NCBI GenBank assembly: GCA_965657165.1
Contig: CBFHNG010000013.1
Coordinates: 1 to 37,828, forward strand
Length of the DNA stretch: 37,828 bases
DNA from: UBA3537 sp965657165
Lineage (GTDB): Bacteria > Bacteroidota > Bacteroidia > Flavobacteriales > Flavobacteriaceae
Reading direction: 5' to 3'
Position 1 is the first letter of the stretch; every line of letters begins with the position of its first letter. The notes under the pieces are model-generated. The model searched no databases. It worked only from the letters and a program-made list of their open reading frames with translations, and was not told where the DNA came from. The translations under genes and the position numbers were made by a program. Below are positions 31,454 to 37,828 of the stretch, piece by piece.

Positions 31454-32431
31454 ATGAAAACAATTCAATTTAGAGAAGCAATTTGTGAAGCCATGAGCGA
31501 AGAAATGCGTCGCGATGAAAGTATATACTTGATGGGTGAGGAAGTTGCAGAGTATAATGGTGCATACAAGGCTTCCAAAGGAATGCTAGACGAGTTTGGT
31601 GAGAAGCGTGTTATAGATACCCCTATTGCAGAGCTTGGTTTTGCAGGAATTGCCGTGGGATCTACAATGACAGGGAATAGACCTATTGTAGAGTTTATGA
31701 CTTTTAACTTTTCCCTTGTTGGAATTGATCAAATTATAAATAATGCTGCCAAAATCAGACAAATGTCTGGAGGACAATTCAAATGTCCAATTGTTTTTAG
31801 AGGGCCAACAGCATCTGCAGGGCAATTGGCTGCAACACACTCTCAGGCTTTTGAGAGTTGGTATGCAAATTGTCCAGGGCTAAAAGTCATTGTTCCATCT
31901 AATCCATATGATGCAAAAGGGCTTTTAAAAGCCGCGATTCGTGATGATGACCCTGTTATTTTTATGGAAAGTGAGCAAATGTATGGGGATAAAGGTGAAG
32001 TTCCAGAAGGCGAATACATTTTGCCTATTGGAGTTGCAGAAATCAAACGTCCAGGAACAGATGTAACGGTTGTTTCATTTGGTAAGATTATTAAAGAGGC
32101 CTACAAAGCTGCAGACGAATTGGAAAAAGAGGGTATTTCTTGTGAAGTTATTGACTTAAGAACAGTACGTCCATTGGATATCAATTCAATTTTGGAATCT
32201 GTTAAAAAGACAAATCGCCTGGTTATTTTGGAAGAAGCATGGCCATTTGGAAATGTATCAACAGAAATCACATATCAAGTACAGCAAAAAGCATTTGATT
32301 ATTTAGATGCACCAATTATAAAAATTAATACAGCAGACACCCCAGCGCCTTATTCTCCTGTTTTGTTGGAAGAATGGTTGCCAAACAGCAATGATGTTGT
32401 AAAAGCCGTAAAAAAAGTATTGTACAAATAA
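31454..32431 (+). CDS. pdhB: pyruvate dehydrogenase complex E1 component, beta subunit
   Basis: Beta subunit of a thiamine-diphosphate-dependent 2-oxoacid dehydrogenase E1, which decarboxylates pyruvate and passes acetyl to lipoyl-E2. The 325 aa protein begins TIQFREAICEAMSEEMRRDE and has MGEEVAEYNGAYKASKG (with the ThDP-activating Glu), RVIDTPIAELGFAGIAVG, FRGPTASAGQLAATHSQ and the C-terminal ADTPAPYSPVLLEEWLPN. These match flavobacterial PdhB best; a branched-chain E1-beta is less likely but cannot be excluded. The alpha and E2 genes are not in the window, so this is a stand-alone beta gene. It diverges from etfBA across a shared palindrome. Confidence 0.9.
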   Translation: MKTIQFREAICEAMSEEMRRDESIYLMGEEVAEYNGAYKASKGMLDEFGEKRVIDTPIAELGFAGIAVGSTMTGNRPIVEFMTFNFSLVGIDQIINNAAKIRQMSGGQFKCPIVFRGPTASAGQLAATHSQAFESWYANCPGLKVIVPSNPYDAKGLLKAAIRDDDPVIFMESEQMYGDKGEVPEGEYILPIGVAEIKRPGTDVTVVSFGKIIKEAYKAADELEKEGISCEVIDLRTVRPLDINSILESVKKTNRLVILEEAWPFGNVSTEITYQVQQKAFDYLDAPIIKINTADTPAPYSPVLLEEWLPNSNDVVKAVKKVLYK

Positions 32432-32488
32432 ATAAAATTAGGTCAATTGTAAGCAAAAAATAGTTTTTTCTATTCTTATTCATTTTAC

Positions 32489-32496
32489 TACATTTG
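32489..32496 (+). promoter_or_regulatory. -7 promoter element of hppA
   Basis: TACATTTG, an exact TAnnTTTG match 29 bases before the hppA ATG. Confidence 0.5.
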
Positions 32497-32525
32497 TGGC
32501 CTTTAAAATCAATTAAATTTAAATT

Positions 32526-34952
32526 ATGGAATCATTGATGATTTACATGCCAATCGTAATGGCACTCATAGGCTTACTATACATGGGGGTCAAAAGAGTT
32601 TCAATAATGAAACAAGATGCTGGAGATGGCAAAATGAAAGAAATTTCCGATCACATATATGTAGGTGCATTAGCGTTTTTAAAAGCTGAGTATAAGTTAC
32701 TTACATATTTTGTCATTGGAGCAAGTATTGCACTTGCTGGAGTTGCTTCTGTGGTAGAAACAACAAGCTATCTTATTATAGTTGCTTTTATTATTGGTGC
32801 CGTTTTTTCTGCGGTAGCTGGAAATATTGGGATGCGTATAGCTACCAAGACTAATGTTCGTACAACACAAGCTGCGCGTACAAGTCTGCCTGAAGCCCTA
32901 AAGATTTCCTTTGGAGGTGGAACAGTAATGGGGCTTGGTGTTGCTGGACTGGCAGTTCTTGGTCTTTCATTATTCTTCATCCTATTTTTCCAAATGTTTA
33001 TGGGGGGTGTTTGGACCAATACTGTTGATATGACTATCGTTCTTGAAACCCTTGCTGGATTTTCATTAGGTGCAGAATCTATTGCACTTTTTGCCCGTGT
33101 GGGTGGAGGTATTTACACTAAAGCAGCCGATGTTGGTGCCGATTTGGTAGGAAAGGTTGAAGCTGGGATTCCAGAAGATGATCCTCGAAATCCTGCAACT
33201 ATTGCAGATAATGTTGGAGACAATGTAGGTGATGTTGCTGGAATGGGAGCCGATCTTTTTGGGTCTTATGTAGCAACAGTTTTAGCAGCGATGGTTCTAG
33301 GAAACTACATTATTAAAGATATGGGCGGAAGCATCTCAGATGCTTTTGGAGGAATAGGACCTATTTTATTGCCAATGGCGATTGCAGGTGCTGGAATTAT
33401 CATTTCAATTATAGGAACACTTCTTGTGAAAATTAGTTCAAATGACGCTAAAGAAGCACAAGTACAAAAAGCACTTAACATTGGAAACTGGACATCTATT
33501 GTATTGGTTGGTGTTGCGAGTTTTGCTTTGGTTACTTGGATGCTTCCAGAAACAATGCAAATGGAATTTTATGGGGAAGGACTAAAAGACATTTCTGCTC
33601 TTCGTGTGTTTTATGCCACATTAGTTGGACTTGTTGTTGGTGGTGCAATTTCATCATTTACGGAATATTATACAGGGCTAGGTAAAAAACCAATATTAAA
33701 TATTGTACAACAATCAAGTACTGGAGCTGCAACCAATATTATTGCTGGTCTTGCAACAGGGATGATTTCTACATTTTCTTCGGTATTATTGTTTGCAATT
33801 GCCATTTGGGCTTCTTATGCTTTTGCTGGTTTCTATGGTGTAGCAATGGCCGCTTCTGCAATGATGGCTACAACAGCTATGCAATTGGCTATTGATGCTT
33901 TTGGACCTATTGCAGACAACGCAGGAGGGATTGCCGAAATGAGCGAGCAAGAACCAATTGTACGTGAACGCACAGACATTTTGGATTCTGTAGGAAATAC
34001 AACAGCAGCAACAGGAAAAGGTTTTGCTATTGCTTCTGCGGCACTTACAGCACTCGCTTTATTTGCAGCCTATGTAACGTTTACAGAAATAGATGGAATC
34101 AACATATTTAAGGCACCAGTTCTTTCAATGCTTTTTGTAGGAGGAATGGTTCCCGTTGTATTCTCTGCATTAGCGATGAGCTCTGTTGGAAAAGCAGCTA
34201 TGGAAATGGTAGAGGAGGTGAGACGTCAATTCAAAGAGATTCCAGGAATTATGGAAGGTACAGGAAAACCAGAATACGACAAATGTGTTGATATTTCTAC
34301 AAAAGCTTCTTTAAGACAAATGTTATTACCAGGGTTACTGACAATCGGTTTCCCTATTTTGATCGTACTTGTTGGATTATTAATTTATCCAGACAACCAT
34401 AAACTTGTAGCAGAAATGCTAGGAGGTTATATGGCAGGAGTTACGGTTTCAGGTGTGCTTTGGGCAATTTTCCAAAACAACGCTGGTGGTGCTTGGGATA
34501 ATGCCAAAAAATCTTTTGAAGCAGGAGTAGAAATTAATGGTGAAATGACCTACAAAGGTTCTGATGCCCACAAAGCAGCAGTAACTGGAGACACCGTTGG
34601 TGATCCATTCAAAGACACTTCTGGACCTTCAATGAACATTTTGATCAAACTGACTTGTCTTATTGGATTAGTAGTTGCACCAATCTTAGGAGGGCATTCC
34701 GAAGAAGAAACAGCTATGAATACTCAAGAAGTTGAGCTTAATGTTTCTATTGACAAAGCTGAATTAGAAAATGTTGTTGCAAAAATTAAATATGTTTCTG
34801 TTGAAGACGGTGAAGAATCTGTAGTTGAAAAAACATTTAGTGGAACAGAATCTGAAGTAAAACAACAACTTGAAGCTTTTGAACTTTCTCTACAAACCAA
34901 AAATGGTTCTGAAGGAAAAGTCATTAAAGAAGTTAAAATAAAAAAGGAGTAA
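32526..34952 (+). CDS. hppA: K+-dependent membrane-bound ion-translocating pyrophosphatase with a C-terminal extension
   Basis: Hydrolyses pyrophosphate in the cytoplasm and pumps H+ or Na+ out through about 16 membrane helices. The substrate site is intact: DVGADLVGKVE at 202-212, then DDPRNPATIADNVGDNVGDVAGMGADLFGSY-type sequence with several Mg-binding Asp, and later DNAGGIAEM. The subtype motif is NTTAATGKG (491-499): Ala494 and Gly497 replace the Lys and Thr of K+-independent enzymes, so this is a K+-dependent form. Na+ versus H+ pumping is not resolved. At 808 aa it is longer than the usual 660-750, because residues from about 724 form a hydrophilic, Glu/Lys-rich tail after the last helix. 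It has its own promoter element and terminator. Confidence 0.95.
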   Translation: MESLMIYMPIVMALIGLLYMGVKRVSIMKQDAGDGKMKEISDHIYVGALAFLKAEYKLLTYFVIGASIALAGVASVVETTSYLIIVAFIIGAVFSAVAGNIGMRIATKTNVRTTQAARTSLPEALKISFGGGTVMGLGVAGLAVLGLSLFFILFFQMFMGGVWTNTVDMTIVLETLAGFSLGAESIALFARVGGGIYTKAADVGADLVGKVEAGIPEDDPRNPATIADNVGDNVGDVAGMGADLFGSYVATVLAAMVLGNYIIKDMGGSISDAFGGIGPILLPMAIAGAGIIISIIGTLLVKISSNDAKEAQVQKALNIGNWTSIVLVGVASFALVTWMLPETMQMEFYGEGLKDISALRVFYATLVGLVVGGAISSFTEYYTGLGKKPILNIVQQSSTGAATNIIAGLATGMISTFSSVLLFAIAIWASYAFAGFYGVAMAASAMMATTAMQLAIDAFGPIADNAGGIAEMSEQEPIVRERTDILDSVGNTTAATGKGFAIASAALTALALFAAYVTFTEIDGINIFKAPVLSMLFVGGMVPVVFSALAMSSVGKAAMEMVEEVRRQFKEIPGIMEGTGKPEYDKCVDISTKASLRQMLLPGLLTIGFPILIVLVGLLIYPDNHKLVAEMLGGYMAGVTVSGVLWAIFQNNAGGAWDNAKKSFEAGVEINGEMTYKGSDAHKAAVTGDTVGDPFKDTSGPSMNILIKLTCLIGLVVAPILGGHSEEETAMNTQEVELNVSIDKAELENVVAKIKYVSVEDGEESVVEKTFSGTESEVKQQLEAFELSLQTKNGSEGKVIKEVKIKKE

Positions 34953-34966
34953 TTACATATTAGATT

Positions 34967-35002
34967 ACAAAAAAAGCACGCCAATTGGCGTGCTTTTTTT
35001 GT
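34967..35002. terminator. bidirectional intrinsic terminator between hppA and the deoxynucleoside kinase gene
   Basis: Perfect 36-base inverted repeat: half site ACAAAAAAAGCACGCCAA followed by its exact reverse complement. The GC-rich core is flanked by A7 on one side and T7 on the other, so it can end transcripts from both convergent genes (hppA stop at 34952, kinase stop at 35024). Confidence 0.9.
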
Positions 35003-35023
35003 TTTTATAATGTATATGAATTT

Positions 35024-35638
35024 TTAAAAAAGTCCATTAATTTCAGCATCAATTTTAGTAATAATTCCGCCTAAGTCTTCTTTGTTTTCAACAAAATCTA
35101 AATCATCTACATCAATAATAAGAAGACGGCCTTTTTTATAATTATGAATCCAAGCTTCATAGCGTTCGTTGAGTCGACTGAGGTAATCAATACTAATTGA
35201 GTTTTCATAATCTCTCCCGCGCTTTTGAATTTGACTCACTAAATTAGGGATTGAACTACGCAAGTAAATAAGCAGGTCTGGTGCCTCAACCAAGCTTTCC
35301 ATCAGATTAAATAAAGAACTGTAATTGTCAAAATCTCTATTAGTCATCAATCCCATTGCATGTAAGTTTGGTGCAAAGATGTTCGCGTCTTCATAAATGG
35401 TTCGGTCTTGAATAATATCTTTTCCACTTTTACGAATTTGTAAAACCTGTCGAAACCTACTATTTAAAAAGTAAACCTGAAGATTGAAACTCCAACGTTC
35501 CATTTGGTTATAAAAATCATCCAAATATGGATTATCTACAACATCTTCAAGCTGAGCTTCCCATTTGTAATGCTTTGCCAATAATTGTGTCAAAGTTGTT
35601 TTTCCAGCGCCAATATTTCCTGCAATTGCAATGTGCAT
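35024..35638 (-). CDS. deoxynucleoside kinase
   Basis: Phosphorylates deoxynucleosides to monophosphates for DNA precursor salvage. The 204 aa protein begins with the P-loop GNIGAGKT at 7-14. It has the substrate block LEDVVDNPYLDDFYNQMERWSFNLQVYFL, the DRT form of the (D/E)RS motif (IIQDRTIYEDANIFA) and the lid region with RGRDYENSI. This matches the dNK/dAK-dGK family of Bacteroidetes; which base is preferred cannot be told. It begins 3 bases after the stop of the upstream secreted-protein gene, so it is in an operon with it. Confidence 0.93.
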   Translation of the reverse strand: MHIAIAGNIGAGKTTLTQLLAKHYKWEAQLEDVVDNPYLDDFYNQMERWSFNLQVYFLNSRFRQVLQIRKSGKDIIQDRTIYEDANIFAPNLHAMGLMTNRDFDNYSSLFNLMESLVEAPDLLIYLRSSIPNLVSQIQKRGRDYENSISIDYLSRLNERYEAWIHNYKKGRLLIIDVDDLDFVENKEDLGGIITKIDAEINGLF

Positions 35639-35641
35639 AAT

Positions 35642-36424
35642 TTAATCTTTTTTAAGTTGGTAATGGTGAAGAAATTCCCCGTCATAAATATACAAGGTTT
35701 GATTCATTACAAAAAACTGTTTAATTAAATTTTTTGGAATTTCTAAAATATGAAATTCACTGCTATTTGAGGGCTTATAGTAGATGTTATTATTCTTTTT
35801 AAATAAAACCCCTTCATTCATCATTTTAAAATCTTCAAATCCATCGTTTTTGATTTTATTGATCAAACTTCCTGTATAGTTAAATTGATAAAAATAAGAA
35901 GCCGTTAGTACGTAAAGATTGTTGTAATTGCTGTCTATAACCAATGCTTTATCGTCTAGTGGTATGGTGTTGAGTTTTGTTTTGCTCGTTTCATAATCAT
36001 ATAATTCAAGCTGCAGTGTTAGCGTATTAAATATCCAAAACGTTGTATCACTTCCCAATGCTACGTTGTTAATTAATCGGTATGGGGTGGTGGTATTAAA
36101 ATTGATTTCAGATAATTCTGCCAAACGATTATCCAATAAAACAACCGAATTTTGATCTTTGTGAAAAGCAACAATTTTTAAGGTATTAAATACCTGAACA
36201 TGATCAATTTTACCTAATTGTAAGTTGCTGTAAGATTGAATTTTATTTTTTTGCTTCTTATAAAGTGTTTTGTCTTTAATGAAATACAAGGCATCAAATT
36301 GATCTACCCCCACAAAATATTCCCAATCTACCTTTGTTTTTTTTACAAAACGAGCTTCAATAGACTGTTGAGCTTGTGCTGTGTTGAACAGCAACAAAAT
36401 TAAAAATAAGTTGAAATTTTTCAT
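35642..36424 (-). CDS. secreted protein of unknown function, beta-rich
   Basis: A 260 aa protein with a clear signal peptide (1-19, TAQAQ). The mature part consists of short alternating hydrophobic strands with repeated phrases such as YFIKDKTLYKK, TFWIFNTLTLQLELYDY and NNLYVLTASYFYQFNY, which suggests a beta-propeller-like fold. No known motif, cysteine pattern or catalytic set is seen. It is the first gene of a two-gene unit with the deoxynucleoside kinase, 3 bases apart. This arrangement recurs in Flavobacteriia to my knowledge, but I know of no function. Confidence 0.75.
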   Translation of the reverse strand: MKNFNLFLILLLFNTAQAQQSIEARFVKKTKVDWEYFVGVDQFDALYFIKDKTLYKKQKNKIQSYSNLQLGKIDHVQVFNTLKIVAFHKDQNSVVLLDNRLAELSEINFNTTTPYRLINNVALGSDTTFWIFNTLTLQLELYDYETSKTKLNTIPLDDKALVIDSNYNNLYVLTASYFYQFNYTGSLINKIKNDGFEDFKMMNEGVLFKKNNNIYYKPSNSSEFHILEIPKNLIKQFFVMNQTLYIYDGEFLHHYQLKKD

Positions 36425-36526
36425 TTTTGGAAAAGTACAAAAAAATAAAATTAATTTTTGTTACAATTTTCAAATTTAGTCGTCTTATATATCAGAAACA
36501 TTTTTTTAACTCAAATTGATTTTATC

Positions 36527-37375
36527 ATGAATATATTATTTCGACTTGTAATTTTTATTTTATGCTCTACATTTTCATTGTTTGCTCAAGATTTTCAAGG
36601 TGTAGCGACATACAAAACTCAACGTAAGTTAGACCTTAAAATTGATAGCACACAAGTGGGCGGCGGCGAAATGCAAAAGCAAATTATGGCTATGCTAAAA
36701 AAGCAATTTCAAAAAACCTACATTCTTACGTTTGATAAAAACACCTCAATTTATAAAGAGGACGAAGCGTTGGCACCACCATCAGCAGGAGGATCTATCA
36801 TGGTCATTTCTTCTATGGGAGGTTCTGGAGCATTGTATAAAAATATAAAACATGAATCATTTACAAATCAACAAGAAACTTTTGGAAAGCAATTTATAAT
36901 TAAAGACCGTTTGAAGCCTATTGAATGGGAATTGCACAACGATACTAAAAACATTGGTAATTACACTTGCTATAAAGCAACGTATACTAAAGAAATAGAA
37001 GAAATGTCAACGATGACCTTTAGCAATACTGACGCAAAAAACAATGAAGATGAAGAGAACTCTGCTCCAAAAATGAAAACAATAACGGTAACAGCATGGT
37101 ATACACCACAAATTCCTGTGAGTAATGGCCCAGAAAGTTATCAAGGATTGCCTGGACTTATTTTGGAAGTTAATGATGGAGATTTGACAATTCTTTGTAG
37201 TAAAATTACAATCAATCCTAAAAAAACAATTGAAATTTCTGAGCCCAAAAAAGGAAAACAAGTTACACAAGAAGAATACGATAAAATTATGATGAAAAAA
37301 ATGGAAGAGATGAGCGAACAGTATAGAGGAAGAGGATCTGAAAAAGAAGGCATCGAGATTCGTATTGGCGGTTAA
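36527..37375 (+). CDS. GLPGLI family secreted protein
   Basis: A 282 aa protein with a signal peptide (ILCSTFSLFAQ, cleaved before about residue 21) and the naming motif of the family, SYQGLPGLILEVNDGD, in the C-terminal third. Conserved positions before it (YKATY, ITVTAWYTPQIPVSNGPESY) also fit. The family is found in Bacteroidetes and its role is unknown; it is probably periplasmic or outer-membrane associated. A longer frame opens at a TTG at 36458, but the ATG at 36527 is preferred because it starts right at the signal peptide. A close paralogue follows 75 bases downstream. Confidence 0.85.
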   Translation: MNILFRLVIFILCSTFSLFAQDFQGVATYKTQRKLDLKIDSTQVGGGEMQKQIMAMLKKQFQKTYILTFDKNTSIYKEDEALAPPSAGGSIMVISSMGGSGALYKNIKHESFTNQQETFGKQFIIKDRLKPIEWELHNDTKNIGNYTCYKATYTKEIEEMSTMTFSNTDAKNNEDEENSAPKMKTITVTAWYTPQIPVSNGPESYQGLPGLILEVNDGDLTILCSKITINPKKTIEISEPKKGKQVTQEEYDKIMMKKMEEMSEQYRGRGSEKEGIEIRIGG

Positions 37376-37418
37376 TTCCTTTTGTGAATTATTTAACGTC
37401 ACCATATTAAACAAAATG

Positions 37419-37426
37419 TAAATTTG
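37419..37426 (+). promoter_or_regulatory. -7 promoter element of the second GLPGLI gene
   Basis: TAAATTTG, an exact TAnnTTTG match 24 bases before the ATG at 37451. The two paralogues may thus be transcribed separately. Confidence 0.4.
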
Positions 37427-37450
37427 CATATCATTAAAATAAACCAAAAA

Positions 37451-37828
37451 ATGACTTTTAAACGCACCATTATTTTTACACTTTTAATCAGTAGTGCATT
37501 TGTTTTTGCTCAAGATTTTCAAGGCAAGGCTTACTATATGTCCAAAACCAGTCCGGATATGGACAGCTGGGGTGGTCAACAGATGAGCGAAGCTCAAAAA
37601 AAACAAATTATGGATCGTATGCGCAGCATGTTTGAGAAAACCTACATTTTGACATTTGACAAACAGGCTTCAATTTTTAAGGAGGAGGAAGTTTTGGAAG
37701 CACCAGGGCAGCGTGGTTTTGGAATGTGGGGCAATAGTTTTACAGCAGGGCCACAATACAAAAATGTAAAGTCACAACAATTTGTTCAAGACCAGGAATT
37801 TTTTGGAAGACAATTTTTAATTACAGAT
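37451..37828 (+). CDS. GLPGLI family secreted protein, partial (cut by window end)
   Basis: An open frame of 126 codons runs from ATG 37451 to the last base without a stop. It has a signal peptide ending SAFVFAQ, followed by DFQGKAYY. It aligns along its whole visible length with the preceding GLPGLI protein: DFQG at the mature start, a Gln/Lys/Met-rich stretch, KTYILTFDK then a short Lys/Glu segment, and FGRQFLITD against FGKQFIIKD. The GLPGLI motif itself would lie beyond the window, so the family is assigned by this similarity. It is a tandem duplicate that has diverged considerably. Confidence 0.8.
   Translation, partial: MTFKRTIIFTLLISSAFVFAQDFQGKAYYMSKTSPDMDSWGGQQMSEAQKKQIMDRMRSMFEKTYILTFDKQASIFKEEEVLEAPGQRGFGMWGNSFTAGPQYKNVKSQQFVQDQEFFGRQFLITD

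Overview
The window reads as ordinary chromosome from a marine member of the Flavobacteriia (Bacteroidetes). The signs are AT-rich DNA, gene starts with A-rich leaders instead of clear Shine-Dalgarno sites, Bacteroidetes-type -7 elements (TAnnTTTG), SusC/SusD pairs, GLPGLI-family and DUF2490 proteins, and acidic residues after lipoprotein cysteines. No tRNA, rRNA, insertion sequence, phage gene or CRISPR array was seen. Genus-level placement was not attempted.

Layout. Bases 1-5.3 kb hold argH (probably the tail of an arginine operon), then a minus-strand block: a TetR-type regulator translationally coupled to a small membrane protein, followed by a SulP anion transporter, a beta-carbonic anhydrase and a DUF2490 protein. 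The transporter/anhydrase pair looks like a bicarbonate uptake and interconversion unit. Bases 5330-5947 are the only long gene-free stretch. It carries a perfect palindrome at the tetR promoter, a 20-bp tandem repeat and an orphan intrinsic terminator.

Bases 5.9-20.8 kb are a complete polysaccharide utilisation locus (PUL). A membrane-spanning Reg_prop/Y_Y_Y/LuxR-type regulator is followed by a co-directional series: SusC, SusD, two PKD-containing surface glycan-binding lipoproteins, a lipoprotein GH16, a lipoprotein GH3 and a second, non-lipoprotein GH16. Two GH16 endo-glucanases of laminarinase type plus a GH3 exo-glucosidase point to laminarin or another beta-1,3-glucan as substrate. This is inference from family content, since substrate cannot be read from sequence. 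The expected flow is binding by SusD and the glycan-binding proteins, surface cutting by the first GH16, import through SusC, and trimming to glucose by GH3 and probably the second GH16 in the periplasm. A strong hairpin separates the transport/binding genes from the enzyme genes.

Bases 20.8-37.8 kb are mostly housekeeping: Kdo transferase (waaA), a sugar aminotransferase, a secreted amidohydrolase, lspA, fabD, folA, thyA, a CNT nucleoside transporter, a bifunctional-nuclease protein, etfA/etfB, the E1-beta subunit of a pyruvate dehydrogenase-type complex, a K+-dependent membrane pyrophosphatase with an extra C-terminal tail, a deoxynucleoside kinase, a secreted protein of unknown function, and two tandem GLPGLI proteins (the second cut by the window end). 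thyA, folA, the nucleoside transporter and the deoxynucleoside kinase together cover thymidylate synthesis and nucleoside salvage.

The most interesting points are the PUL architecture, the locally homogenised internal duplication in its large binding protein, the intra-operon hairpin, the unassigned C-terminal domain of the second binding protein, a perfect 24-bp palindrome between etfB and the E1-beta gene, the repeat/terminator structures upstream of the PUL regulator, and the pyrophosphatase tail. I did not find a clearly new system. The PUL is a well-formed example of a known type with some unusual details.
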